From NCBI GenBank assembly GCA_041180805.1, contig JBEGQX010000025.1, positions 1 through 51,512 on the forward strand: a stretch of 51,512 bases of DNA, in the 5' to 3' direction. The notes under the pieces were generated by a model. It had not been told where the DNA came from and made no database searches. It saw only the letters and a list, made by a program, of their open reading frames with translations. A program made the translations under genes and the position numbers. Position 1 is the first letter of the stretch. Each line of letters starts with the position of its first letter. The DNA is from JBEGQX01 sp041180805 (GTDB taxonomy: Bacteria > Planctomycetota > Planctomycetia > Gemmatales > Gemmataceae). Positions 34,907 to 43,803 of the stretch are shown here, piece by piece.

Positions 34907-35575
34907 TTAAGAGCGTTTTAGTTCTCTTGTTAGTTTGAATGTATCATCCCCCACCAATACCACATCGGCCATTGCCAGGAATAATCCAGTGTCCACAACA
35001 CCGGGTATATTTCGAATTCTATTTTGCAATTCCCAGGGGTTTTCCTGCGGGCCTATCTTGCAATCAAGTATGGAGTTTCCGTTATCGCTAAAGGCCGGAT
35101 CACCATTTTTGTTCCAAAGGGAACTTTCGATGCCTATTTCAAGAAGTTTTTGCTGAACTAATGGAACTCCAAAAGGAACGGTCTCCACTGGAAGTTTGCC
35201 CCTGTCACCAATTCGGGTCACCATTTTTTCCTGTCCAACCAGAATGATGAATTTTTTGGCGCTTGCCGCGATAATTTTTTCCCGAACAAGGGCCCTTCCG
35301 TAGCCTTTGATCAAGTTCAGGGAGGGATCTACCTCATCTGCGCCGTCGACTGCGCAGGAGATCTTTCCGCTGGCTTGTTCAAGGGAAATGATTGGAATAT
35401 TAAGCTTCCGGGCCAAAGAGGCGGAATCTTCGGATGTTGGAACTCCCTGGATTTTTAGTCCAGCTTTAACTTTGTCGCCCAATAAGTGAATGAAGGCCGT
35501 TGAAGCCCGCCCAGATCCAAGGCCAACAATGTCGCCATTACGAATCCATTCCAGGGCTTTTTCGTAAATGGTCAT
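34907..35575 (-). CDS. rpiA: Ribose-5-phosphate isomerase A
   Basis: 222 residues. GLGSGRASTAFIHLL is the phosphate-binding start, DGADEVDPSLNLIKGYG the catalytic region (Asp, Glu, Lys) and PVETVPFGVPLV the late motif. It interconverts ribose-5-phosphate and ribulose-5-phosphate in the cytoplasm. AAGG lies six bases before the ATG, 27 bases after the transketolase stop. Confidence 0.96.
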   Translation of the reverse strand: MTIYEKALEWIRNGDIVGLGSGRASTAFIHLLGDKVKAGLKIQGVPTSEDSASLARKLNIPIISLEQASGKISCAVDGADEVDPSLNLIKGYGRALVREKIIAASAKKFIILVGQEKMVTRIGDRGKLPVETVPFGVPLVQQKLLEIGIESSLWNKNGDPAFSDNGNSILDCKIGPQENPWELQNRIRNIPGVVDTGLFLAMADVVLVGDDTFKLTRELKRS

Positions 35576-35602
35576 GTTGTGCCTTGTGTATTGATGGCTA
35601 CT

Positions 35603-37717
35603 TTAGGCCTTTTTATTCTTCTGGATTTGATCCTTGGCCGTGTTGACAACATTTTCAACAGAGAAGCCAAACTTTTTCTGCAAGGCTTTGAATGGGGCCG
35701 AAGCGCCAAAGGATTTCATGCCAAGGATTGCTCCGTCCAACCCTACAAATCGCTCCCAACCAAAAGTGGATGCCATTTCAACCGCTACCCTGGCTCTTAC
35801 ATCGCAGGGAAGCACTTCATTTCTGTAGTTGGGATTCTTGGCGCAGTATTGCTCGAATATTTCCCAAGATGGAACGCTGACCACCCGAGATTTGATTCCC
35901 TCGGAGGTCAGCTTTTCGTGAGCCTCGATAACCATGGATACTTCGCTACCTGTGGCAATCAAAATAACATCAGGTTTGCCACCCGGGGCATCCGCCAAAA
36001 CATAAGCTCCGCGGTGAAGACCATTTGCAGAAGCGTATTTAGTCCTATCAAAAATCGGCAAATCTTGTCTTGTCAGGATAAGGGCTACGGGTTCATGCTT
36101 GATTTTCATGATGTGGCGCCAAGCTTCCGCCACCTCGTTTGCATCTGCAGGCCGCAGGGTAATAAACCCTGGGATCGCTCTCAGCGAAGCCAGATGTTCA
36201 ATAGGTTGATGGGTTGGGCCATCTTCACCAACGCCAATTGAATCGTGGGTGAAAACATAAATGACTGGCAATTCCATGATGGCACCGAGGCGAATAGAAC
36301 CTCTGCCATAATCGCTGAAAATGAGAAATCCTGAACCGTACGCCCTTAGCTTGCTGAGTGCCATACCGTTGATAATCGCGCCCATGGCGTGTTCTCGAAC
36401 GCCGAAATGCAGGTTTCTGCCACCGTAGTTGTTTGCCTCGAAATCCCCGGCAACTTCTTTGCCATCCTTCTTGAAGACAAGACGGGTCTTGGTACTGGGC
36501 GCCAAGTCTGCTGCGCCACCAATCAGCCAAGGCACATGGGGGGCAATTGCGTTTAATACTTCCCCGGAAGCGATACGCCCGGCCTTACCCTTGGGATCGG
36601 CTGCATAAGTTGGGATGTCTTTGTCCCATCCTTCTGGAAGTTCACGCTTCTCCATCAGTTCCAATTGTTTGGCAAGTTCCGGGTGAGACTTTTTGTAATC
36701 ATCGAACAACTTGGCCCAAGCCGCGCTCTTTTCCGCGCCGCGCTTTCCAAGAAGCGCCTGAAAATGATCGTAAACACCGGGTTGAACATCAAATGTCTTT
36801 TCAGGATCAACGCCGTAATTAGCCTTGCCAGCCTTGATGGCTGCCTCGCCCAAAGGCTCGCCATGAGCGGAATGATGATCTTGTTTACCGGGAACACCAT
36901 ATGCAATATGGCTATCCATGATAATAAGGGTTGGTCGGTCGTGAGTGTTGTGGAAAGTGTCAATCGCGCGATTGATCATGTCTAAATCGTTGGCATCTGC
37001 CACCCGCAGAACATTCCATCCCAATCCCACAAATCTGGTCGCAACATCCTCGGTAAACGCAAGATCAGTATGGCCTTCGATTGTGATCTTGTTGTTGTCA
37101 TAGATCCAGCAAAGGTTGGAAAGTTTGAAGTGAGCCGCAAGGGAGGCTGCTTCATTGGAAATGCCTTCCATCAGGCACCCATCACCGCATACGGAATAAA
37201 CTTTGTAATTGAAAATATCAAATCCAGGCTTGTTGAAGTAGGCAGCTAGCCATCTTTCGGCCATCGCCATACCCACAGAGTTAGCCACACCCTGCCCAAG
37301 AGGGCCGGTTGTGGTTTCAATGCCTGATGTCCAGTGATATTCTGGGTGGCCCGGAGTTTTGCTATCTAATTGGCGGAAATTCTTGATCTCGTCCAAACTT
37401 ACCGATGGCTCATTTAAGATGTTGTAATTAGCATCAACTTTTTTAACCCCACTAAGGTGAAGCATGCTGTAAATAAGCATCGAGGCATGGCCTGCGCTAA
37501 GTACAAATCGATCCCTGTTTGGCCAAATGGGGTTGGCAGGGTCAAAGTTCAGGTGGTTTTGCCAAAGGGTGTATGCCAGGGGTGCCAAAGCTACAGGAGT
37601 TCCAGGGTGTCCGGAGTTTGCTTTTTGAACTGCATCCATCGAAAGAGTTCGGATGCTATTGATAGACTTTTGAGCGATGGTTTGATTTCTTTCAGAATGA
37701 ATCGTTTCTGCAGCCAC
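35603..37717 (-). CDS. tkt: Transketolase
   Basis: 704 residues. SGHPGTPVALAPLAYTLW opens the pyrophosphate domain. GDGCLMEGISNEAASLAAHF with the later NN is the thiamine-diphosphate/magnesium motif, and GVREHAMGAIINGMAL has the catalytic glutamate of the pyrimidine domain. HDSIGVGEDGPTHQPIEHLA is the substrate motif. It moves two-carbon units between sugar phosphates. The start is GTG with GGGAG seven bases upstream. First gene of the pentose-phosphate operon. Confidence 0.97.
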   Translation of the reverse strand: MAAETIHSERNQTIAQKSINSIRTLSMDAVQKANSGHPGTPVALAPLAYTLWQNHLNFDPANPIWPNRDRFVLSAGHASMLIYSMLHLSGVKKVDANYNILNEPSVSLDEIKNFRQLDSKTPGHPEYHWTSGIETTTGPLGQGVANSVGMAMAERWLAAYFNKPGFDIFNYKVYSVCGDGCLMEGISNEAASLAAHFKLSNLCWIYDNNKITIEGHTDLAFTEDVATRFVGLGWNVLRVADANDLDMINRAIDTFHNTHDRPTLIIMDSHIAYGVPGKQDHHSAHGEPLGEAAIKAGKANYGVDPEKTFDVQPGVYDHFQALLGKRGAEKSAAWAKLFDDYKKSHPELAKQLELMEKRELPEGWDKDIPTYAADPKGKAGRIASGEVLNAIAPHVPWLIGGAADLAPSTKTRLVFKKDGKEVAGDFEANNYGGRNLHFGVREHAMGAIINGMALSKLRAYGSGFLIFSDYGRGSIRLGAIMELPVIYVFTHDSIGVGEDGPTHQPIEHLASLRAIPGFITLRPADANEVAEAWRHIMKIKHEPVALILTRQDLPIFDRTKYASANGLHRGAYVLADAPGGKPDVILIATGSEVSMVIEAHEKLTSEGIKSRVVSVPSWEIFEQYCAKNPNYRNEVLPCDVRARVAVEMASTFGWERFVGLDGAILGMKSFGASAPFKALQKKFGFSVENVVNTAKDQIQKNKKA

Positions 37718-37976
37718 GAAAATACTCCCTTTAATTCAGAATCTTTACAATCTTTCCTATCCTACGAAAGATTACGACTTCTTAAAGCCGTTATGTCCAA
37801 TCAATAACCATCCTTTTACAGAATGCAAGGAAATTAAACCCAACTGTCTTGGTTTGTTGGAGAGATATGAAGGAAGTGTGAATAGCTTTCCTTGATGGAA
37901 TAATTTTGCGGCGGGTGTTTTTTGTGGGTATGCTGACCTTTCCAACCTTTTAATTCCAATATGAAGGGAGATTGTC

Positions 37977-38690
37977 GTGTTTCATATTCAAGGTCGTAGA
38001 GATTTTATGAAGAGTACCGGTGCTGTTCTTGGCCTGGGTTTGGCAATCAATGAGGCCATGGCGCAAGCGGATTCTGGTTTTACCCTTGCGAAGCTTCCTT
38101 ATGCGTTTGATGCGCTAGAACCCCACATTGATGCAAGAACAGTGGAAATCCACTGGGACAAACACCACCGTACCTATGTGACCAATCTCAACAAGTTACT
38201 TGCGGAACATAAAGACCTTCTCAAGCTGGATATCAACAGCTTGGTGAAGGATATCAAAAAGGTGCCTGAAACCATTCGGCAGGGCGTCATCAATAATGCG
38301 GGCGGTCATGCCAACCATAATCTTTATTGGAATATCATGGGAGCCAAGGCAGGTGGTTCACCTACAGGCGCTCTGGCAAAGGCGATTGACAAGGCTTTTG
38401 AGAGTTTTGACAAATTCAAAGAGAAGGTAAATCAGGCCGGATTGACTCGATTTGGAAGCGGTTGGTCCTGGCTTGTGCTGGATGAAAAGAAAAACCTTCA
38501 GGTTCTAAGCACTGCAAATCAGGACAATCCTCTGATGATGAATCATCAGCCTGTTCTTGGGGTTGATGTGTGGGAACATGCCTATTATCTCAAATATCAG
38601 AATCGCAGGGCGGATTACCTTGCCGCCTGGTGGAATCTGGTGAACTGGAAAGCTGTTGATGAACTTTATGGAGCTGCCTTGAAGAAATAA
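37977..38690 (+). CDS. sodA: Tat-exported superoxide dismutase, Mn type
   Basis: 237 residues. The twin-arginine signal peptide GRRDFMKSTGAVLGLGLA ends near AMA-QA (residue ~30). The enzyme part has all four metal ligands (WDKHHR, GGHANHNLYW, DVWEHAYY). GGHANHNLYW and STANQDNPLM, with the glutamine from the C-terminal domain, match the manganese rather than the iron branch. It dismutes superoxide, here outside the cytoplasm in a folded, metal-loaded form. The start is GTG with AAGGGAG six bases upstream. Divergent from tkt across 259 bases in which I see no clear promoter. Confidence 0.95.
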   Translation: MFHIQGRRDFMKSTGAVLGLGLAINEAMAQADSGFTLAKLPYAFDALEPHIDARTVEIHWDKHHRTYVTNLNKLLAEHKDLLKLDINSLVKDIKKVPETIRQGVINNAGGHANHNLYWNIMGAKAGGSPTGALAKAIDKAFESFDKFKEKVNQAGLTRFGSGWSWLVLDEKKNLQVLSTANQDNPLMMNHQPVLGVDVWEHAYYLKYQNRRADYLAAWWNLVNWKAVDELYGAALKK

Positions 38691-38709
38691 AGGCATGCCC
38701 CGAAGTACG

Positions 38710-38743
38710 AAAAAGGGAAGGCCATGGTGCCTTCCCTTTTTTT
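38710..38743. terminator. Bidirectional rho-independent terminator between sodA and ftsK
   Basis: AAAAAGGGAAGGC and GCCTTCCCTTTTT form a near-perfect stem with a six-base loop. A T-run follows on the plus strand and an A-run precedes it, so it can end both sodA (plus) and ftsK (minus). Confidence 0.9.
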
Positions 38744-38749
38744 GTTGAA

Positions 38750-41098
38750 TTACCTGGAAGCCCTTACGGATTCCCACTGATCCATGCTCATGACAACCTC
38801 CCTGGCGGAACTTCCATTATAGGTTCCAACGATTCCATCTTCCGCCATGAAATCAATGAGCCTGGCCGCCCTTCCGTAACCAATTCCAAGCGCTCTTTGA
38901 AGTAGAGAACAACTTCCCCGGCCCTCACGAATCACTACTTCAACGGCGGCTTCGTATAGTTCATCCCTACTTTTAAGCTTCTCGGCCAGATCTCCATCAT
39001 CTTCATCCTTGCGGGTTTCCAACTCCATTAATTCCTTGGCGTAGCAAGGTTCGCCTTCCAATGTTTCCACTACCCGGGTAATTTCACGATCGCTGGCAAA
39101 TGTGCCTTGTGCCCGCACAAGCACACTGGTTCCCGGAGGTAGGAACAGCATATCGCCCTTTCCAAGCAGTTTGTCCGCACCCATTTCATCCAAAACAACC
39201 CGGCTGTCTGATTTGTTTACCACTTTGAAGCATATGCGCGCAGGCAAGTTCGATTTGATCAACCCAGTGATCACATCCACTGTTGGTTTCTGAGTTGCAA
39301 CAATCAGGTGGATACCTGCCGCTCTGGATTTTTGGGCCAGCCTTATGATGTGGGTTTCCACTTCTTTCTTCATCGTCATCATCAAGTCTGCCATTTCATC
39401 GATGAAGATAACGATGTAGGGCATCTTGGATGGAATCTTCGATTTGTCTTCATCCTCGGCAGGTTCTACCCTTCGCAGGATTTCTTCTTCACCCAATTCA
39501 TTGTAGCTGGCAATGTTTCTTACTCTGGCCCTGCGTAGCAACTCGTAACGCTCCTCCATCTTTTCCACGGCCCAGCTTAGGATCGCCTCGGCTTTTTTCA
39601 TGTCGTGCACCACTGGATGCATCATGTGGGGAAGTTTGGTGAAATTGCTTAGTTCCACAACTTTTGGGTCAATCATAATCATGCGGATATCGTCTGGCGT
39701 GCGAGTCATCAGCATGCTTAAAATAATGGTGTTCATACAAACGGACTTACCAGTGCCAGTGCTACCTGCAATCAGCAGGTGTGGCATGTCAGCCAAATCG
39801 CCGACCAAGGGCCTTCCTTCAGCATCTTTTCCAAGAAACAATGGTATTTTTAAACTCGCAAGCTTGGGGGCCCCAATAGCTTGCAGCACTTCCTTCAGCC
39901 TGACCTCGGCCCTCAATTCGTTGGGTACTTCAATACCCACGGTGTTTTTGCCTGGAATGGGAGCCACAATGCGAACGCTGGGAACTTTCAGATTAAGGGC
40001 AATGTCATCGTTCAAACGGGTGACTTTGTGCACACGCAGGCCGGTCTCCAGACTGATTTCAAACTGGGTGATTACAGGGCCGGTGTTAATGCCCACCACT
40101 TTCACATTCAGGCCAAAATCGAGGAAAGTCTTCTCCAATAGCTGCGCTCTTTCGCGTAATTGTTGTTCTTGCGAAGCCATCGACAAAGGCTTGGGATCTT
40201 CCAATAGGCCAAGTGAGGGTAATTCGTAATTACCTGAATCGGTGGGTTCCAAATCCAATACTTTCGGTTCAGCTTTTGCGGAAGATTTGCCATGATGGAA
40301 GATTGGGATGGAACCGGGAATTGGTTCTGGATCTTCAAACGTTTCCATCTCTGGTAGTTTGGGAGCGGGTTTCTTGACAGCAAGATCTTCAATGTCATCT
40401 AGTTTTGTGGCAAGTGGTGCAAATGGAGATAGGACCCATTTCAGGAACCTGCCTAGGGATACCAACCCCCGCAGGAAGTAAACCGCAACTTGTCTTAAGG
40501 CCAGTCCCAAGGTCATCCACAGGGTTGGCAGTGCCAAAACAGATCCAATCGCACATAGAACGAAAGAGCTTATTATGTGCCAGGGTTCTGTTAGAAGTTG
40601 TTCCAGATGATAACTGGTGAAAATGCCCAGGCTGCCACCGGGGCCATTGGCGGATATCAAAGGAAAGTGATCGCGGTATTCGCTGGCCAATAGACAGGCA
40701 GAGGGAATCAGGAAAATCCACCCGATCAGGCGAACCAACCATGAGAAAAAGTGTTTTCTAAGGATCAATCCAAATACTAGTGTGAACCATGCTCCAATGA
40801 GCAAAAAAGCTCCCAGACCAAACACATGGTGTACATTTTTGCTTATCCAGGTTCCAAACTCACCCAGTGGGTTTTTGGAGCTTGATCCAGAGTATTCATA
40901 TTGGGCTGGGAATGGCGGATCTTGCCCTAGTATGGAGATACCCAGACAAAAGCCAAACAAAAGCATCCCTGCAGCAAAGGCATCTAAATACCAGCCTCTG
41001 GGTTTGGTGGAGACAACAGGATGTTTCTGGCGAAAGAAGAACAAATTCCCACCCACGAAAGGAAAAGAACAAACCGCGGGCAAGCCGCGTTCGTACAA
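38750..41098 (-). CDS. ftsK: FtsK/SpoIIIE DNA translocase
   Basis: 782 residues. About four N-terminal membrane segments and a proline-rich linker (~235-320) lead into the motor. The motor has Walker A GSTGTGKS, Walker B VIFIDEMADLM and ARICFKVVNKSDSRVVLDEMGA. A C-terminal winged-helix gamma domain (LLQRALGIGYGRAARLID) reads KOPS-like sequences. It pumps DNA at the septum and helps resolve dimers. No ATG is available at the start: TTG at 41098 is the farthest upstream, and an in-frame GTG (Val at residue 15) is an alternative, so the N-terminus is uncertain. Confidence 0.95.
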   Translation of the reverse strand: MYERGLPAVCSFPFVGGNLFFFRQKHPVVSTKPRGWYLDAFAAGMLLFGFCLGISILGQDPPFPAQYEYSGSSSKNPLGEFGTWISKNVHHVFGLGAFLLIGAWFTLVFGLILRKHFFSWLVRLIGWIFLIPSACLLASEYRDHFPLISANGPGGSLGIFTSYHLEQLLTEPWHIISSFVLCAIGSVLALPTLWMTLGLALRQVAVYFLRGLVSLGRFLKWVLSPFAPLATKLDDIEDLAVKKPAPKLPEMETFEDPEPIPGSIPIFHHGKSSAKAEPKVLDLEPTDSGNYELPSLGLLEDPKPLSMASQEQQLRERAQLLEKTFLDFGLNVKVVGINTGPVITQFEISLETGLRVHKVTRLNDDIALNLKVPSVRIVAPIPGKNTVGIEVPNELRAEVRLKEVLQAIGAPKLASLKIPLFLGKDAEGRPLVGDLADMPHLLIAGSTGTGKSVCMNTIILSMLMTRTPDDIRMIMIDPKVVELSNFTKLPHMMHPVVHDMKKAEAILSWAVEKMEERYELLRRARVRNIASYNELGEEEILRRVEPAEDEDKSKIPSKMPYIVIFIDEMADLMMTMKKEVETHIIRLAQKSRAAGIHLIVATQKPTVDVITGLIKSNLPARICFKVVNKSDSRVVLDEMGADKLLGKGDMLFLPPGTSVLVRAQGTFASDREITRVVETLEGEPCYAKELMELETRKDEDDGDLAEKLKSRDELYEAAVEVVIREGRGSCSLLQRALGIGYGRAARLIDFMAEDGIVGTYNGSSAREVVMSMDQWESVRASR

Positions 41099-41133
41099 TC
41101 ATCACTAAAACTTTAGCCTGAATTGGAAAAAAA

Positions 41134-41592
41134 ATGATAAGAGTGGGCCTTTTTGAACCGGAAATACCACCTAATACGGGCAACATAGCACGATTATGCG
41201 GGGCGGTAGGGGTATCTTTACATCTGATAGGCACTCTTGGCTTTCGTTTGGATGAAAAATCCCTCAAAAGGTCTGGGTTGGACTATTGGCCTCATGTTGA
41301 GGTGCACCGTCATGCTACCCTGGAAGAGTTCGAATCTTTGATTGCATCGGGTAGGATTTATTATTTTTCATCCCATGCCACCACCCCTTATACCAGTGTT
41401 ACTTACCAAAAGGGTGATGGTTTACTTTTCGGTCCCGAATCTCAAGGGCTGCCCACTTGGGTGATGGATAGATATTCAGAAAAAGGGCTTCTAATACCCA
41501 TGCCGGGAAGTGCTCCAATTCGAAGTTTAAACTTGGCAACCTCGGTAGGAATTGCCGTTTATGAGTGTTTGCGCCAATTCAACGCCTGGTAG
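41134..41592 (+). CDS. trmL: tRNA (cytidine(34)-2'-O)-methyltransferase
   Basis: 152 residues, the minimal SPOUT size. PEIPPNTGNIARLCGAVG, LGFRLDEKSLKRSGLDYW, LLFGPESQGLP and SLNLATSVGIAVYE are the TrmL signatures and form the knotted SAM site. It methylates the wobble base of leucine tRNAs. Divergent from ftsK with about 35 bases between the start codons. Confidence 0.95.
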   Translation: MIRVGLFEPEIPPNTGNIARLCGAVGVSLHLIGTLGFRLDEKSLKRSGLDYWPHVEVHRHATLEEFESLIASGRIYYFSSHATTPYTSVTYQKGDGLLFGPESQGLPTWVMDRYSEKGLLIPMPGSAPIRSLNLATSVGIAVYECLRQFNAW

Positions 41593-41691
41593 GGCGATTT
41601 CTTCCGATTCTCATTATTGCAACCATCCAGATGGCGATTTTCTTTGACGATCTTTCTTTTGGGCCCTGAGCTGGTCTAAAGGAGTCGATTC

Positions 41692-41985
41692 ATGGAGTCG
41701 GTAATTAAGTTGCCATCGCTGGATAAGATCAAAGAGCATATTCACCACGAGCTTTGTGCCCATGAAAATCTTGATCCCAGATCAACTCCCCTGCAAATGA
41801 ACAAGATTACTCGCTCTGGAAAAGCCTGTGGTATGTTCTTTCAAGTCAAGGGGCCAAGAATGGTGCGCTGTTATGCGCTTTGGGCTGGTGACGAAGAACG
41901 TATTCTCTTCTACGATTCCTCCGGTCAGCGATTTAATGAAACCAAGGTTCATGAAGGCCCCGATGTTAGAAAAATTGCTGCCTGA
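41692..41985 (+). CDS. Small protein of unknown function
   Basis: 97 residues, no signal peptide and no membrane span. It shows HHELCAHENLDPRSTPLQMN, a GMFFQVKGPRMVRCYALW central strand region and FYDSSGQRF. I do not recognise a family. Predicted compact alpha/beta from the pattern. It lies between trmL and the NUDIX gene with a gap of only 11 bases to the NUDIX ATG, so it is probably co-transcribed with it. Confidence 0.65.
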   Translation: MESVIKLPSLDKIKEHIHHELCAHENLDPRSTPLQMNKITRSGKACGMFFQVKGPRMVRCYALWAGDEERILFYDSSGQRFNETKVHEGPDVRKIAA

Positions 41986-41996
41986 TAGGGTCACCA

Positions 41997-42491
41997 ATGC
42001 CTTACACCCCTATTCTTGCCACGCTGGCATATGTACTTTCGAAGGATAAATCTTCTGTATTGATGGTGCATCGAAACAAAAATCCGAATGACCATCATTG
42101 GGGAAAGTACAACGGTTTAGGTGGCAAGTTTGAGGTTATGGAGGATGCGGTTTCCTGCTGCCTTCGCGAAATTAAAGAAGAAGCCGGGATCGACGCTATA
42201 AATCCAATTCTTAAAGGAACCATTAGCTGGCCCGGGTTTGGGAAAAATGGCGAGGCTTGGTTTGGCTTTTTGTTCCTGTTGACTAATTGGAATGGTGTAC
42301 CCCCTACTGAAAACCCCGAGGGAACGCTGGAGTGGGTACCGGTTGAACAAATCCTTCATAAAAACCTGTGGGAAGGCGATAGGTTGTTTCTACCTTTGAT
42401 GTTCGATGGCAAACCTACCCAATTCCATGGCGTTATGCCTTATGCGGATGGTAAGCCCCTTTCCTGGAATTATCACATTCTTGGTTCCTAG
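41997..42491 (+). CDS. NUDIX hydrolase (8-oxo-dGTP diphosphatase-like)
   Basis: 164 residues. The Nudix box is complete: GGKFEVMEDAVSCCLREIKE then EAGI (Gx5Ex7REUxEExGU). The start HRNKNPNDHHWGKYNGLGGKF resembles the MutT/8-oxo-dGTP group, so sanitising oxidised nucleotides is the likely role; substrate specificity is not proven. The ATG lies 11 bases after the previous stop. Confidence 0.9.
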   Translation: MPYTPILATLAYVLSKDKSSVLMVHRNKNPNDHHWGKYNGLGGKFEVMEDAVSCCLREIKEEAGIDAINPILKGTISWPGFGKNGEAWFGFLFLLTNWNGVPPTENPEGTLEWVPVEQILHKNLWEGDRLFLPLMFDGKPTQFHGVMPYADGKPLSWNYHILGS

Positions 42492-42525
42492 AGCATGGTG
42501 GATTCCTCCATGCATTCTCGCCAAG

Positions 42526-42554
42526 TTGTCTAAAAGTGCAGAATTGGCTACAAT
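42526..42554 (+). promoter_or_regulatory. Sigma-70 promoter of the RG-rich protein gene
   Basis: TTGTCT at 42526-42531, a 17-base spacer and TACAAT at 42549-42554; transcript start near 42561, 30 bases before the ATG at 42591. One of the best promoter matches in the window. Confidence 0.55.
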
Positions 42555-42590
42555 TACCTTTTGAAACAATTATGGAAAGAAGGCTAAGCC

Positions 42591-43322
42591 ATGAGTGCAA
42601 ATAACCCAGAAGATCGTTGGAAATCCCTGGCAGATGAATTGGGGCTTCCTCCTGATCACTCCGAACCAAAACTTACCCCTGTTCAAGCGGTTCCTTCCGA
42701 TCAAGAACCCAATACTCCTGTGGTGTTTACTCCTCCAGTTACCCATTTTCCTGCTTCAAACCATGAAAAGGTGGTGATTACGGAAGAGACCTTGGAAATT
42801 ATCTTTGCAAAGCCTGAACCAGCAAAAGAACAACCTTTGGTGGTGGAAGCCCGCATCACTGAGGAGCCAAAAGTTGAAACCGTTCAGGAAACCCAACATA
42901 GTGGTGAATTAGTCCAAGAAGAATCCAACGAAGGTGGAGAGCGCCAAGACCGTGGCGACAGGAATCAAAGGGGAAGGGGCAGAAGAGGTAGAAGGGGCGG
43001 CAACAACCGAGGTAGGGGCCGCAGCAATGATAACGAACAAGCGGTTCCAGAACCCGAGATAGTGGAAACCTCAAGCCATCAACATGATGAGGTAGCTTTC
43101 TCAACCGGTTCCAGCCAAAGATCGGATGACGACATTCTTTTCACCAGTGCTGCCGGCGAACATATTAACCCTGAAGAGCATGTGCATGAGGAAATCGCTG
43201 ATACACATGCCCCACAGCCGACTGCAGAAGAGGAAGAACATTTTGAGGAAGTTCATTTTGGTGATTGGAATGTTCCATCTTGGAACGAACTGATCGACTC
43301 GCTTTACCGGCCGGATCGTTAA
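42591..43322 (+). CDS. Disordered, RG-rich acidic protein
   Basis: 243 residues, low complexity. A short ordered start (EDRWKSLADELGLP, residues ~7-20) precedes a Glu/Pro-rich region. A basic RG-rich block of about 28 residues (~117-144: RQDRGDRNQRGRGRRGRRGG) follows, then a strongly acidic, His/Glu-rich segment (~150-222) and a hydrophobic tail WNVPSWNELIDSLYRPDR. RG blocks of this type bind RNA, and the ends look like short conserved interaction motifs. It resembles the linkers of RNase E/G without the nuclease domain. Function unknown. It has its own promoter and AAGG ahead of the ATG. Confidence 0.75.
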   Translation: MSANNPEDRWKSLADELGLPPDHSEPKLTPVQAVPSDQEPNTPVVFTPPVTHFPASNHEKVVITEETLEIIFAKPEPAKEQPLVVEARITEEPKVETVQETQHSGELVQEESNEGGERQDRGDRNQRGRGRRGRRGGNNRGRGRSNDNEQAVPEPEIVETSSHQHDEVAFSTGSSQRSDDDILFTSAAGEHINPEEHVHEEIADTHAPQPTAEEEEHFEEVHFGDWNVPSWNELIDSLYRPDR

Positions 43323-43341
43323 GCTGATTGTGGGGTAATCT

Positions 43342-43794
43342 ATGGCAGATGCGCTGATAGAAGTTGTCGGGCCAGAAACGCTTCCTGTTTTGGTGAAGCT
43401 CTACAACCAAATTTTTCGACCATCACGCGAGATTGCCAGTTTCAACAGGCGCTATCTGGGAAGGCATAATGTCTTGCAATTGCTGGCACGGGTGCAAAGC
43501 GAAGCAGTGGGCTTTTTTATCGGTTTCGAATTAAAACCATCTGTTTTCTTCACATGGTTTTACGGGGTATTGCCCGAATACAGGCGCATGGGAATCGCCT
43601 CGCAATTGATGGACTCGGTGCATGACTGGGTTCGACAACATGGATATGGCTCGGTTCGTTTTGAATGCCATAACCAGCACAGACCAATGCTGCATCTTGG
43701 AATTGCCAAGGAGTATGATGTGGTTGGTATCCGCTGGGATCCAGACCGAGGAGCCAACCTTCTGCTTTTCCAGAAGGATTTCTTTCACCATTAA
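43342..43794 (+). CDS. GNAT-family N-acetyltransferase
   Basis: 150 residues. The acetyl-CoA loop PEYRRMGIASQLMDSVHDWV has the R/QxxGxG/A pattern, and YGSVRFECHNQHRPMLHLGI is the later GNAT strand-helix. Substrate unknown. It begins 19 bases after the stop of the RG-rich protein gene, with GGGG before the ATG, so the two are probably co-transcribed. Confidence 0.88.
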   Translation: MADALIEVVGPETLPVLVKLYNQIFRPSREIASFNRRYLGRHNVLQLLARVQSEAVGFFIGFELKPSVFFTWFYGVLPEYRRMGIASQLMDSVHDWVRQHGYGSVRFECHNQHRPMLHLGIAKEYDVVGIRWDPDRGANLLLFQKDFFHH

Positions 43795-43803
43795 TCTGGT
43801 TTT

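Noticed and set aside
35579..36241. 220-codon open frame on the plus strand opposite transketolase
   Set aside because: The conserved transketolase motifs on the minus strand explain the openness.
37718..37976. Possible promoters or a small RNA in the tkt-sodA divergent region
   Set aside because: Several weak boxes but none with a good -35/-10 pair, so I name none.
39600..40229. 209-codon open frame on the plus strand opposite ftsK
   Set aside because: Shadow of ftsK; no ribosome site and no domain.
42492..42515. Imperfect hairpin after the NUDIX gene (GCATGGTGGA / TCCTCCATGC)
   Set aside because: It has a mismatch and no T-run, so I do not call it a terminator, though weak termination is possible.
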